Assembly: GCF_039542225.1 (NCBI RefSeq)
Contig: NZ_BAABHS010000021.1
Location: 1-64,000 of the forward strand
Length of the DNA: 64,000 bases
Reading direction: 5' to 3'
DNA from: Yinghuangia aomiensis
Lineage (GTDB): Bacteria > Actinomycetota > Actinomycetes > Streptomycetales > Streptomycetaceae
Shown: in pieces, positions 25,973-35,115 of the stretch
Position numbering within the stretch: the first letter of the stretch is position 1
Layout: every line of letters starts with the position of its first letter
Position numbers and translations under genes: made by a program
Notes under the pieces: model-generated
What the model saw: the letters and a program-made list of their open reading frames with translations, nothing else
Told to the model about the DNA's origin: nothing
The model's database searches: none

Positions 25973-26773
25973 TCAGCCCTCGACCATCAGCGCGCGCAAC
26001 TGCGCCTGCTTCTCCGGTCCGAAGCCGAGCCCCTCGGCCAGGTAGGCGTCGAAGCCGCCCCAGTGGGTGTCCATGACCTCCAGCGCGCCGCGCAGGTACT
26101 CCTCGCGGACCTCCAGGAAGGGCGCGAACAGTTCGGCGATCTCCGGGCGCATGGCGACCTTGTCGGCGTTGGGCGCGTAGCGCTTGGCCGGGTCGTTGCT
26201 CTCCAGGTAGTTCGCCACGATCTCGGCGTCCGCGACGCCGCAGATGCGCTGCACGAGCGCGGCGGCGATGCCGGCCCGGTCCTTGCCCGCCGAGCAGTGC
26301 ACGACGGCGGGGAGGCCGTCGGCGAGCAGCGCGTCGAGCAGCGCCGCGTGGTTGTCGCGGCGGCTGACCACCTGGTCGCGGTAGTCGCGGCCGATCATCG
26401 CCTCGGCTTTGCCGTCGCCGAGCCGGTCGCGGATGACGACCGGGTCGCCGCCCTTGATGTCCGACCAGAAGTCCGAGTGCCGCGCGGGGTCGGTCATCGG
26501 CAGGTTGATCCGGCGGGCGCCGTCGGGGAGGTGGCCGGCGCCGTCGAGTTCGATGTCGGCGGGCGAGCGCAGGTCGACGATCAGGCGGATGCCGAGGCCG
26601 TCGAGGACCTTGCGGTCGGCGTCGGTCGGTTTCGCCAGGTGTCCGCTGCGGTAGTAGCGCCCGGCCCGGATCCGGCGGCCGTCGGCGGTCGGGAGACCGC
26701 CGATGTCGCGGAAGTTGCGGACGCCTTCGAGGGCCGCGATGCCGTCCTCGGCATCCGCGTGCTGCTGGCCCAC
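25973..26773 (-). CDS. Protein tyrosine/serine phosphatase (copy 1)
   Basis: A 266-residue phosphatase. It begins with the family's NFRDIGGLPTADGRRIRAGRYYRSG segment and has LIVDLRSPAD and the catalytic P-loop VHCSAGKDRAG (C[X5]R). The family acts on phosphotyrosine, phosphoserine or phosphoinositides. The GTG at 26773 was chosen because GAGAGGAG lies 5 nt upstream, which removes a 51-residue Arg/Ala-rich extension. A second enzyme of the same family lies at 52576-53421. Confidence 0.9.
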   Translation of the reverse strand: MGQQHADAEDGIAALEGVRNFRDIGGLPTADGRRIRAGRYYRSGHLAKPTDADRKVLDGLGIRLIVDLRSPADIELDGAGHLPDGARRINLPMTDPARHSDFWSDIKGGDPVVIRDRLGDGKAEAMIGRDYRDQVVSRRDNHAALLDALLADGLPAVVHCSAGKDRAGIAAALVQRICGVADAEIVANYLESNDPAKRYAPNADKVAMRPEIAELFAPFLEVREEYLRGALEVMDTHWGGFDAYLAEGLGFGPEKQAQLRALMVEG

Positions 26774-26962
26774 ACGTGCTCCTCTCACCCGCCCGGGTGG
26801 TGCGGCTCCCGGCGGGCCGATCATCTGACGGGTTGTCACGGCATGGTGCCATCGGGCCCGTGCAAGCGGAACGGCCGCACTACGCGAACGTCCGGCGTTT
26901 TCGGCGGGATCCGCCCCCGGCTCCATACGCCTGAGTATGGTAACCGCGTCGGGGGATACGAC

Positions 26963-27004
26963 GGAGCCCCGCCGGACGACGCCTTTGGCGTCCGGCGGGG
27001 CTCC
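26963..27004 (-). terminator. Hairpin terminator downstream of mmsA
   Basis: A perfect 16-bp stem, GGAGCCCCGCCGGACG at 26963-26978 pairing with 26989-27004, and a 10-nt loop. It ends the mmsA transcript. The rest of 26774-27070 holds only the upstream region of the phosphatase gene. Confidence 0.92.
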
Positions 27005-27070
27005 TGGAATCCGCGGGAAGGGTGGATCAGCCGCGCGGAGTCACTTCGGGGTCACAGCACATGCGGCGAC

Positions 27071-28573
27071 TCAGCTGTTCGTCGGGAAGCCGAGGTTGAT
27101 GCCGCCGTGGCTCGGGTCGAGCCAGCGCTGCGTGACGACCTTGCCGCGCGTGAAGAAGTGCACGCCCTCGAGGCCGTACGCGTGGGTGTCGCCGAACAGC
27201 GAGTTCTTCCAGCCGCCGAACGAGTAGTACGACACCGGCACCGGGATCGGCACGTTGATGCCGACCATGCCGACCTCGACCTCGTTCTGGAACTTGCGGG
27301 CCGCGCCACCGTCGTTGGTGAAGATCGCGGTGCCGTTGCCGTACGGGTTGGCGTTGATGAGCGCCAGGCCCTCGTCGTACGAGTCGACGCGGACGACCGA
27401 CAGCACCGGGCCGAAGATCTCGTCGGTGTAGACGGACATCTCCGGGGTGACCTTGTCGAACAGCGTCGGGCCGAGCCAGAAGCCGTCCGTGGTGTCGTCG
27501 CCGTCGATGGCGTGCGTGCGGCCGTCGACGACCAGCTCGGCGCCTTCCTTGACGCCGGCCTCGACGTAGGAGATCACCTTGTCGGCGTGCTGGCGGGTGA
27601 CCAACGGGCCCATGTCGGAGGTGGCGTTGCAGCCCGCACCGACGCGCAGGCCGGCCACGCGCTCCTTGATCTTGCCGATCAGCTCGTCGGCGATCGGCTC
27701 GACGGCGACCAGCGCGGAGATGGCCATGCAGCGCTCGCCCGCGGCACCGAAGCCGGCGTTGACCGCGGCGTCGGCGACCAGGTCGAGGTCGGCGTCCGGG
27801 AGGACCAGCATGTGGTTCTTCGCGCCGCCGAGCGCCTGGACGCGCTTGCCGTAGCCCGTGCCGTTCTCGTACACGTACTTGGCGATCGGGGTCGAGCCCA
27901 CGAACGACACGGACTTGATGTCCGGGTGCTCGAGCAGACGGTCGACGGAGACCTTGTCGCCGTGCACGACGTTGAACACGCCGTCCGGCAGGCCGGCCTG
28001 CTTCCACAGGTCGGCGAGGAAGTTCGCGGCCGACGGGTCCTTCTCGGACGGCTTGAGGACGACCGTGTTGCCCGTCGCGATGGCGATCGGGAAGAACCAC
28101 ATCGGGACCATCGCCGGGAAGTTGAACGGCGAGATGATCGCGACCGGGCCGAGCGGCTGGCGGATCGAGTAGACGTCGATGCCGGTCGAGGCCTGCTCCG
28201 AGAAGCCGCCCTTCTGCAGCTGCGGGATGCCGCACGCGAACTCCACGACCTCCTGGCCGCGGGCGATCTCGCCGAGCGCGTCGGAGTGCACCTTGCCGTG
28301 CTCTTCGACGATGATCGCGGCCAGCTCGTCCTTCTTCGCGTTGAGCAGCTCGCGGAAGCTGAACAGCACCTGGGCGCGCTTGGCGAGCGACGCGTTGCGC
28401 CACGTGCCGAACGCCTGCGTGGCGGCGGCGACCGCCTGGTCCACGTCGGTCACCGAGGCGAAGTCGACCGTGCCGGTCACCTTGCCGGTGGCGGGGTTGT
28501 AGATGTCGCCGCGACGCTCGGCCGTGCCGGTCCACGCGGCGCCGCCGATCCAGTGGGTTACGTGCTTGCTCAA
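27071..28573 (-). CDS. mmsA: CoA-acylating methylmalonate-semialdehyde dehydrogenase
   Basis: A 500-residue aldehyde dehydrogenase of the MmsA/IolA type. It has ISPFNFPAMVPMWFFPIA, LKPSEKDPS, FVGSTPIAKYVY, the catalytic Cys in FGAAGERCMAIS, and FTNDGGAARKFQNEVEVGMVGINVPIPVP, the characteristic MMSDH C-terminal signature. It converts (methyl)malonate semialdehyde to propionyl- or acetyl-CoA in valine, beta-alanine or inositol catabolism. The TTG at 28573 is preceded by GGAGG, which decides the start. Here it may handle beta-alanine-type semialdehydes from polyamine breakdown (inference). Confidence 0.93.
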   Translation of the reverse strand: MSKHVTHWIGGAAWTGTAERRGDIYNPATGKVTGTVDFASVTDVDQAVAAATQAFGTWRNASLAKRAQVLFSFRELLNAKKDELAAIIVEEHGKVHSDALGEIARGQEVVEFACGIPQLQKGGFSEQASTGIDVYSIRQPLGPVAIISPFNFPAMVPMWFFPIAIATGNTVVLKPSEKDPSAANFLADLWKQAGLPDGVFNVVHGDKVSVDRLLEHPDIKSVSFVGSTPIAKYVYENGTGYGKRVQALGGAKNHMLVLPDADLDLVADAAVNAGFGAAGERCMAISALVAVEPIADELIGKIKERVAGLRVGAGCNATSDMGPLVTRQHADKVISYVEAGVKEGAELVVDGRTHAIDGDDTTDGFWLGPTLFDKVTPEMSVYTDEIFGPVLSVVRVDSYDEGLALINANPYGNGTAIFTNDGGAARKFQNEVEVGMVGINVPIPVPVSYYSFGGWKNSLFGDTHAYGLEGVHFFTRGKVVTQRWLDPSHGGINLGFPTNS

Positions 28574-28791
28574 GGGGAGGCCTCCGGGAACGGCAGCCAG
28601 GCACGAGGGCCGGCGGCGAAATGTCATACAACGGGGCGCCTCGTCATAAGGCCGCACCCTATGTACGCCAGTCTCTTCGCCACCGGCCCTCGACTCAACC
28701 TGCACCCTGTCGGCCGTTGACCCGTTCGCCTTACAAACCGTCGAACAGACCGGTACCCGGCCCCTCGGGCGTCACCCCGCGGCGGGCAGCC

Positions 28792-30204
28792 TCAGCTGTC
28801 GAAGCCCATGCCCGCCTTGTCGAGCGCCCGCAGCCACAGGTTGCGCTTGCCCTCGTTGGCGTCCGCCCGGGTCAGCGCGCGCTGCGTCAGCTCGATGCCG
28901 ATCCACCGCGCGGGCTCCGGCGGGAACGGGATCGGCTTGGTCTTGACCATCTTCAGCTCGGTGCGCTCGGTCGACTTGCCGTCCAGCTTGTCGAGCATGA
29001 CCTCGGCACCGAACCGGGTCGCGCCCACGCCGAGGCCGGTGTAGCCCATCGCGTACGCGACCTTGCCCTTGTAGGCGGTGCCATAGAACGCGCTGAAACG
29101 GCTGCACGTGTCGATCGCGCCGCCCCACGTGTGGGTGAAGCGCAGGCCTTCGAGCTGCGGGAACGTCTCGAAGAAGTGCCCCGCCAGCTTGCGGAACGTG
29201 GCCGGGCGCTGGTCGTGCTCCGCCGACACCTTCTGGTTGAAGTCGTAGACCGCGTCGTAGCCGCCCCACAGGATCCGGTTGTCCTCGGACAGCCGGTAGT
29301 AGTGGAAGTGGTTGGCGCTGTCGCCGATGCCCTGGCGGTTCTTCCACCCGATCGAGTCGAGCTGCTCGGGGGTGAGCGGCTCGGTCATCATCGCGTAGTC
29401 GTAGACGGGCACGACGAAGTTGCGCAGGCGCTTGACCAGGTTCGGGAACACGTTCGTGCCGAGCGCGACCCGGCCGGCGTAGAGGCGGCCGTAGCCGGTC
29501 TCCAGCACCATGCCCGCGCCGTGCGCGGCGATGCTGTCGACCTGGGTGTACTCGTAGATGCGCACGCCCAGCTTCAGGCACGCGGCCTTCAGGCCCCACG
29601 CGAGCTTGGCCGGGTTGACCATCGCGCAGCCGTCCTTGTCGAAGACGCCCGCGTGGTACGTCGGCGACTTGACCTCGGCCTGCATGGCGTCGCGGTCGAG
29701 GAAGACCTGGTCCGCGCCGTACTTCCGGGCGATGTCGACGCTCTCGCGCAGGTCATCGACCTGGTAGGCCGCCGTGGCCACGGCCAGTTCACCGGTGCGC
29801 TCGAAGGCGCAGTCGATGTCGTACCGCTTCACGGCCGCCTCGATCTCGTCGAGGTTGATCCCGCCGAGACGCTCGAGCTGCGCCATCTCGTCGGGCCACC
29901 GGTCGAGACCGTTCCACAATCCGTGAGTGAGGCTCGCGGCGCAGAAGCCGCCGTTGCGCCCGGACGCCGCCCAGCCGATCTCGTTGCCCTCCACGAGGAC
30001 GACGTCGCGCGACGGGTTGCGCTCCTTGGCGATGAGGGCCGTCCACAGGCCGGAGTACCCGCCGCCGACCACCGCGAGGTCGCAGTGCTCGTCGTCGATC
30101 AGCTTGGGCAGCGCTGCCGGCTTGGCGGGGTCGTCGAGCCAGAACGGCACGGGTGCGGCGTCCGCGAGGGACCGGGTGGGATCCAGAGAGGTCGCGGGAT
30201 CCAT
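28792..30204 (-). CDS. FAD-dependent amine oxidoreductase, PuuB-like (copy 1)
   Basis: A 470-residue D-amino-acid-oxidase-family flavoprotein. It has the dinucleotide-binding VVGGGYSGLWTALIAKE (about residues 44-60), VEGNEIGWAASGRNGGFC, and a C-terminal GYTGLGVGATRFGAEV that closes the FAD site. Relatives oxidise gamma-glutamylputrescine or free polyamines. It is co-directional with potABC directly upstream (40 bp from potC) and is probably in the same transcript. A paralogue sits at 51048. No gamma-glutamylpolyamine synthetase is in the window, so the exact substrate is open. Confidence 0.88.
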   Translation of the reverse strand: MDPATSLDPTRSLADAAPVPFWLDDPAKPAALPKLIDDEHCDLAVVGGGYSGLWTALIAKERNPSRDVVLVEGNEIGWAASGRNGGFCAASLTHGLWNGLDRWPDEMAQLERLGGINLDEIEAAVKRYDIDCAFERTGELAVATAAYQVDDLRESVDIARKYGADQVFLDRDAMQAEVKSPTYHAGVFDKDGCAMVNPAKLAWGLKAACLKLGVRIYEYTQVDSIAAHGAGMVLETGYGRLYAGRVALGTNVFPNLVKRLRNFVVPVYDYAMMTEPLTPEQLDSIGWKNRQGIGDSANHFHYYRLSEDNRILWGGYDAVYDFNQKVSAEHDQRPATFRKLAGHFFETFPQLEGLRFTHTWGGAIDTCSRFSAFYGTAYKGKVAYAMGYTGLGVGATRFGAEVMLDKLDGKSTERTELKMVKTKPIPFPPEPARWIGIELTQRALTRADANEGKRNLWLRALDKAGMGFDS

Positions 30205-30243
30205 CGGTTTTCCACCACTCTTCGAGGATTTTCGGAGGTTACT

Positions 30244-31041
30244 TCACGAAGCTTTCTGCTTCGCTTTTCGGTTCGTCCGCGCTTGGCCGACGATGACGAT
30301 CGCGACGGCGATGAAGAACATCGCCGACCCGATCACGTTGATCTGCGGCGGGGTACCCCGCTGTGCCGCGCCCCACACGAACATGGGGAACGTGACGGTG
30401 TCACCGGAGTTGAAGTTCGTGATGACGAAGTCGTCGAACGACAGCGAGAACGCGAGCAAGGCGCCCGCGCCGATACCCGGGGCCGCGATCGGCAGGGTGA
30501 CGCGCAGGAACGTCTGCGTCGGCGACGCGTACAGGTCCTGTGCGGCCTCCTCCAGCTTCGGGTCCATGCCCAGGACGCGGGCCTTGACCGCGACCACCAC
30601 GAAGCTGAGGCAGAACATGATGTGCGCGATCAGGATCGTCCAGAAGCCGAACGAGATGCGCATGTTGAGGAACAGCGTGCCGAGCGAGGCGCCCATGACG
30701 ACCTCGGGCATCGACATCGGCAGGAACAGCAGCGTGTTGGTGAAGCCGCGCCCGCGGAAGCGGTAGCGGCCGAGCGCGAACGCCACCGCCGTGCCGAGCA
30801 CCGTCGCGCCGATGGTCGACAGGACCGCGATCTCCAGCGAGGTGATCAGCGAGTCCTTGATGCCCGCGACGCCGAAGGGGTCCTTCCACGCGTCGAGGGT
30901 GAAGCCGTTCCAGGTGTAGTTGAACTTGCCGTTCGGGTTGTTGAACGAGAACAGCAGGACGACCAGGTTCGGCAGCGTCATGTACGCGAGCGCGAGGATG
31001 CCGAACAGGGTGACCGCGTTGTTGCGAAGCCAGCGCATCAT
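30244..31041 (-). CDS. potC: Spermidine/putrescine ABC transporter permease PotC
   Basis: A 265-residue permease with six hydrophobic helices. It starts MMRWLRNNAVTLFGILALAYMTLPNLVVLLFSF and has the EAA loop EEAAQDLYASPTQTFLRVTLPIAAPGI, where it contacts the PotA ATPase, and FSLSFDDFVITNFNSG, typical of PotC. The ATG overlaps the potB stop by one base (TGATG), so the two are translationally coupled. It works with PotA, PotB and the distant PotD to import putrescine/spermidine across the cytoplasmic membrane. Confidence 0.93.
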   Translation of the reverse strand: MMRWLRNNAVTLFGILALAYMTLPNLVVLLFSFNNPNGKFNYTWNGFTLDAWKDPFGVAGIKDSLITSLEIAVLSTIGATVLGTAVAFALGRYRFRGRGFTNTLLFLPMSMPEVVMGASLGTLFLNMRISFGFWTILIAHIMFCLSFVVVAVKARVLGMDPKLEEAAQDLYASPTQTFLRVTLPIAAPGIGAGALLAFSLSFDDFVITNFNSGDTVTFPMFVWGAAQRGTPPQINVIGSAMFFIAVAIVIVGQARTNRKAKQKAS

Positions 31042-31961
31042 CAGACGAGGTCCTCCGTGCCGGCCTTGCGGATGTACGCCGACACCATCAGCACGATGAG
31101 CAGCATCAGGATGAACGACAGTGCCGCCGCGGTCGGGTAGTCGAGCACGCGGAGGAACTGCGTCTGGATGACGTTGCCCGCCATGCCGGTGTCGGGCGAG
31201 CCGAGCCACGCGGCGTTGACGTAGTCGCCGGACGCCGGGATGAAGGTCAGCAGCGTGCCGGACACGACGCCGGGGAGCGACAGCGGGAAGGTGACCTTGG
31301 TGAAGGTGGTGCGCGGGTTGGCGTACAGGTCGCCGGCCGCCTCGTGCAGCCGCGGGTCGATGCGCTCCAGCGAGGCATACAGCGGCAGCACCATGAACGG
31401 CAGGAAGTTGTACGTCAGTCCGCAGATCACCGCGAGCGGCGTGGCCAGCACGCGGTCGCCCTCGGTCAGCCCGAGCGTCGCGGTGACGTCGGTGAAGTGC
31501 AGCGTGTTGAGGACGTCGACGACGATGCCGTTGTCGGCGAGGATCGTCTTCCACGCGAGGGTGCGCACCAGGAAGCTGGTGAAGAACGGCGCGATGACGA
31601 GGACCAGCCACATGCCGCGCCACTTGCCGGCCTTGAACGCGATCGCGTAGGCCAGCGGGTAGCCGATGACGAGGCACAGGATCGTGGCCGCCGCGGCGTA
31701 GCCGAACGAGCGCAGGAACTGCGGGTAGTAGTCCTGGAACGCGTCCCAGTACGTGCCCCAATGCCAGGTGAACTCGTAGCCCTTCTCCAGACCGCCGGTC
31801 TGCAGGGAGGTTCCGCCCTGCACGAGCATCGGGATCAGGAAGAAGACGACGAGCCAGACCATGCCGGGCGCGAGCAGCGCGTACGGCACCCACCGGCCGC
31901 GCTTGGGCGGGTCCTTCAGCTCACCCCCCGCACCTGCGGCCTTCTGCGGAATCGCGCTCAC
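31041..31961 (-). CDS. potB: Spermidine/putrescine ABC transporter permease PotB
   Basis: A 306-residue permease. A short cytoplasmic N-terminus (to about residue 24) is followed by LLAPGMVWLVVFFLIPML and five further helices. The coupling loop is HEAAGDLYANPRTTFTKVTFPLSLPGVVSG, and TFIPASGDYVNAAWLG is typical of PotB. The GTG start overlaps the potA stop by 4 bp (GTGA). The order is potA-potB-potC with no potD in the operon; a PotD-type binding protein is encoded about 12 kb away at 45215. Confidence 0.93.
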   Translation of the reverse strand: MSAIPQKAAGAGGELKDPPKRGRWVPYALLAPGMVWLVVFFLIPMLVQGGTSLQTGGLEKGYEFTWHWGTYWDAFQDYYPQFLRSFGYAAAATILCLVIGYPLAYAIAFKAGKWRGMWLVLVIAPFFTSFLVRTLAWKTILADNGIVVDVLNTLHFTDVTATLGLTEGDRVLATPLAVICGLTYNFLPFMVLPLYASLERIDPRLHEAAGDLYANPRTTFTKVTFPLSLPGVVSGTLLTFIPASGDYVNAAWLGSPDTGMAGNVIQTQFLRVLDYPTAAALSFILMLLIVLMVSAYIRKAGTEDLV

Positions 31962-33103
31962 GCCGGAACCTCCGCCGGTTCCGGCGCGAGGCCGAAGCCG
32001 TGGTCGGGGTTCCAGTCCAGGACGACCGGGGCGCCCGGCACGAGGCGGGCGTCGCGTTCCATGTTCTGCTCGAACACGGTCAGTTCCTGGTCCCACGGCA
32101 TGCGCACGGTGTACTGCGTGGACACGCCGATGAAGCTGGAGTCGACGATGACGCCGCCGCCGAGCGCGTTGCGGTTGCCGCCGTCCTTGGTTCCCTTGAC
32201 GGCGTCCGCAGCGTCCTGGTGGCGTATGGAGATCTTCTCCGGGCGTATGCCCATGACGAGCAGGTCGTCCTCCGCGGCGGCCCGCGCCTTCGGCAGCGCC
32301 ATGCGGGTGCCGCGCACGTCCAGCGTCAGGTAGCCGTCGCTCGTGCCGGTGACCCGGGAATCGAGCAGGTTCGACTGGCCGAGGAAGTTCGCCACGAACT
32401 TGGTGCGCGGCGATTCGTACAGCTCGGTCGGCGAACCCATCTGCTCGACCACGCCGCCGTTCATGACCGCGATGGTGTCGGCCATGGTCATGGCCTCTTC
32501 CTGGTCGTGGGTGACGTGCACGAACGTGATGCCCACGTCGGTCTGGATGCGCTTCAGCTCGAGCTGCATCTGACGGCGCAGCTTGAGGTCGAGCGCGCCG
32601 AGCGGCTCGTCGAGGAGCAGCACCTGCGGGTGGTTGATGAGCGCGCGGGCAACCGCCACGCGCTGCTGCTGGCCGCCGGAGAGCTGGGCGGGCTTGCGCC
32701 CGGCCAGGTGGCCCAGCTGGACGAGGTCCAGCATCTCGGCGACCGGCGCGGCCACGTCCTTGCGGCCCTTGCGGCGCAGGCCGAACGCGACGTTCTCGGC
32801 GACCGTGAGGTGCGGGAACAGGGCGTAGTTCTGGAAGACGGTGTTGACCGGCCGCTTGTAGGGCGGAAGTCCGGTCACGTCCTGGCCGCCGATGAGCACC
32901 TGTCCGCTGCTCGGCTGTTCCAGGCCCGCGATCATCCGCAGCGTGGTCGTCTTGCCGCACCCGGATGCACCGAGGACGGCGAAGAAGGACCCTGCGGGGA
33001 TCGTCAGGTCGAGGGGCTGGACGACGGTGTTGCTGCCGAAGCTCTTGCTCAGGCCCACCAGATTGACGTCGCCGGAGGCGCCGGCCCGCTGCTGCTCGTT
33101 CAT
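31958..33103 (-). CDS. potA: Spermidine/putrescine ABC transporter ATPase PotA
   Basis: A 381-residue ATPase. It has Walker A GASGCGKTT, Q-loop VFQNYALFPHLT, signature LSGGQQQRVAVARAL, Walker B VLLLDEPLGALD and switch His in HVTHDQEEAMT. The C-terminal TOBE-like domain (residues about 250-380) is typical of PotA/MalK-type importers. AAAGGA lies upstream of the ATG. It is the first gene of potABC and energises polyamine uptake. The 118 bp before it, after the stop of the dehydrogenase upstream, may carry its promoter. Confidence 0.94.
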   Translation of the reverse strand: MNEQQRAGASGDVNLVGLSKSFGSNTVVQPLDLTIPAGSFFAVLGASGCGKTTTLRMIAGLEQPSSGQVLIGGQDVTGLPPYKRPVNTVFQNYALFPHLTVAENVAFGLRRKGRKDVAAPVAEMLDLVQLGHLAGRKPAQLSGGQQQRVAVARALINHPQVLLLDEPLGALDLKLRRQMQLELKRIQTDVGITFVHVTHDQEEAMTMADTIAVMNGGVVEQMGSPTELYESPRTKFVANFLGQSNLLDSRVTGTSDGYLTLDVRGTRMALPKARAAAEDDLLVMGIRPEKISIRHQDAADAVKGTKDGGNRNALGGGVIVDSSFIGVSTQYTVRMPWDQELTVFEQNMERDARLVPGAPVVLDWNPDHGFGLAPEPAEVPA

Positions 33104-33221
33104 GGTTCCTTTGGGCAGCACGAGGACCGCCCGCGCCGGGCGGGCGGGCCTGCGTGCCGGGGACATCACCGTGGCACGCCCGGCCGGCCCGGCCGGGCGT
33201 ATCAGCGGCGCAAACGGACGA

Positions 33222-34718
33222 TTACCGGTCTCCGAAGATCGTGCGGTGCCAGTCCTTCTCGGCAACCGCGGTGATGTCGTACATCACGTGCTTGACGTTG
33301 GTGTACTCGTCGAACGAGTACTGCGACATGTCCTTGCCGAAGCCGGAGGCCTTGTAGCCGCCGTGCGGCATGTCGCTGATGATCGGGATGTGGTCGTTGA
33401 CCCAGACGCACCCGGCCTGGATCTCGCGGGTGGCGCGTCCGGCCCGGAACACGTCCCGCGTCCACGCGGAGGCCGCGAGGCCGTACGGGGTGTCGTTGGC
33501 GAGGCGGATGCCCTCTTCGTCGCTGTCGAACGGCAGCACGACGAGCACCGGGCCGAAGATCTCGTCCTGGACGATCTCCGCGTCCTGGGCCACGCCGGTG
33601 ACCAGCGTGGGGCGGTAGAAGGCGCCGTCGGCGAGGGCCCCGCCGGGGGCCTCGCCGCCCACCACGATCTTGGCGCCGTAGCCGCGGGCGCGGTCCACGA
33701 AGCCGGCGACGGACTCCTGCTGGCGGCGCGAGACCAGCGGGCCGTTGTCGGTGGAGGGGTCCATGGTGTCGCCGTGGCGGACCGCGGCGTACAGGTCGGC
33801 GACGCCCTCGACGAAGCGGTCGAACAGCGGGCGCTGCACGTAGGCGCGGGTGGCCGCGGTGCAGTCCTGGCCGCTGTTGATGAGCGACGCGGCGACGGCG
33901 CCGTGGACCGCGGCGTCCAGGTCGGCGTCGTCGAAGACCACGAACGGGGCTTTGCCGCCCAGTTCGAGGTGCATGCGCTTGACGGTCTGGATGGCGACCT
34001 CGGCGACGCGCTTGCCGACCCCGGTGGAGCCGGTGAACGAGATCATGGACACGTCCCGGTGCGCCATGAGGTGCTCGCCGACGGTGCGGCCCTTGCCGGT
34101 GACCACGTTGACGACGCCGTCGGGCATGCCCGCGTCGGCGCATGCCTGGGCGAACATCAGCGAGGTCAGCGGGGTGATCTCGGCCGGCTTCAGGACGATC
34201 GTGTTGCCCGCGGCGATGGCCGGGAGGATCTTCCAGGCGGCCATTTGCAGCGGGTAGTTCCACGGCGCGATCGAGCCGACGACACCGATCGCCTCGCGGC
34301 GGATCGCCGAGGTGTGGTCGGCGCTGTACTCGGCGGAGGCCTTGCCTTCGAGGTTGCGCGCGGCGCCCGCGAAGTAGGAGACGTTGTCGATCGTGCCGGG
34401 CACGTCGAACTCGGTGGTGAGCCGGATCGGCTTGCCGGCCTGCGCGGTCTCGACGGCGGCGAACTCGGCGGCGCGCTCTTCGAGGATCGCGGCGAGGCGG
34501 TTGAGGGCGCCCGCGCGGTCCGCCGGGGTGGCCCGGGACCACTCCGGGAACGCGTTCGTGGCGGCCGCGACGGCGCTGTCGACGTCCGCGGTGTTCGCGA
34601 GCGTGACGGATTCGACGACCTGCCCGTTGGCCGGGTTGGTCACGTCGAACGTCTCGCCGGACGATCCGGGCCGCAACCGGCCCCCAATGAACTGGTGACC
34701 TTCGGCGAAGTCCTGCAT
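33222..34718 (-). CDS. Gamma-aminobutyraldehyde-type dehydrogenase (copy 1)
   Basis: A 498-residue NAD-dependent aldehyde dehydrogenase. It has GSIAPWNYPLQMAAWKILPAI, LKPAEITPLT, FTGSTGVGKRV, general base LELGGKAPFVV, catalytic Cys in NSGQDCTAATR, DEIFGPVLVVLPF and MPHGGYKASGFGKDMS. The family includes PatD/Prr and betaine-aldehyde dehydrogenases, which oxidise 4-aminobutanal to GABA. It lies directly upstream of potABC on the same strand, supporting a role in putrescine breakdown. A close paralogue is at 46694. Confidence 0.9.
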   Translation of the reverse strand: MQDFAEGHQFIGGRLRPGSSGETFDVTNPANGQVVESVTLANTADVDSAVAAATNAFPEWSRATPADRAGALNRLAAILEERAAEFAAVETAQAGKPIRLTTEFDVPGTIDNVSYFAGAARNLEGKASAEYSADHTSAIRREAIGVVGSIAPWNYPLQMAAWKILPAIAAGNTIVLKPAEITPLTSLMFAQACADAGMPDGVVNVVTGKGRTVGEHLMAHRDVSMISFTGSTGVGKRVAEVAIQTVKRMHLELGGKAPFVVFDDADLDAAVHGAVAASLINSGQDCTAATRAYVQRPLFDRFVEGVADLYAAVRHGDTMDPSTDNGPLVSRRQQESVAGFVDRARGYGAKIVVGGEAPGGALADGAFYRPTLVTGVAQDAEIVQDEIFGPVLVVLPFDSDEEGIRLANDTPYGLAASAWTRDVFRAGRATREIQAGCVWVNDHIPIISDMPHGGYKASGFGKDMSQYSFDEYTNVKHVMYDITAVAEKDWHRTIFGDR

Positions 34719-35115
34719 GCGGCCCTCCAGAGGCTCGGTTGACTCCGTGCGCGAATCCGGCAGGGGCCGGTCTCAAACAGCCCAACCCGGCGCGATCCTG
34801 GACCACCTGGACGGATGGTCTCCTCAGAATCGACCGCCTTGCTCGATGGATTCCGTCGTCTGATGCCATTCTGGCTGATGGATCCATCGGATCGGCACGT
34901 GTTCCGCGTCAGCGTAGGACGATGCCTCCCCGGCACCCGGTGCCGCAACTGCCACGGCGACAGGCCAGGGCCGGGCAGATTTACACATCGGAAGGCCGGG
35001 GTGCCGGATTTGCGGTAGCGGGGACACGTAGGGCGGGTGCCGGGTATCCCCGAGAAACCTGCCACCATGGAAGTGGTGCGCCCCTGCGCATTTACAGTTT
35101 GCGGAGGTAGTACAG
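34719..35115. other. Divergent promoter region between the dehydrogenase and a PucR gene
   Basis: 397 bp with no supported gene. It separates the divergent aldehyde dehydrogenase and PucR genes, so both promoters should lie here. The lower-GC segment TGCGCATTTACAGTTT (35085-35100) precedes the PucR ribosome binding site. No clean inverted repeat or terminator was found. Confidence 0.4.

Noticed and set aside
26063..28720. An 885-codon plus-strand open frame opposite the phosphatase and mmsA
   Set aside because: It crosses a 16-bp terminator hairpin and is antisense to two well-supported genes.
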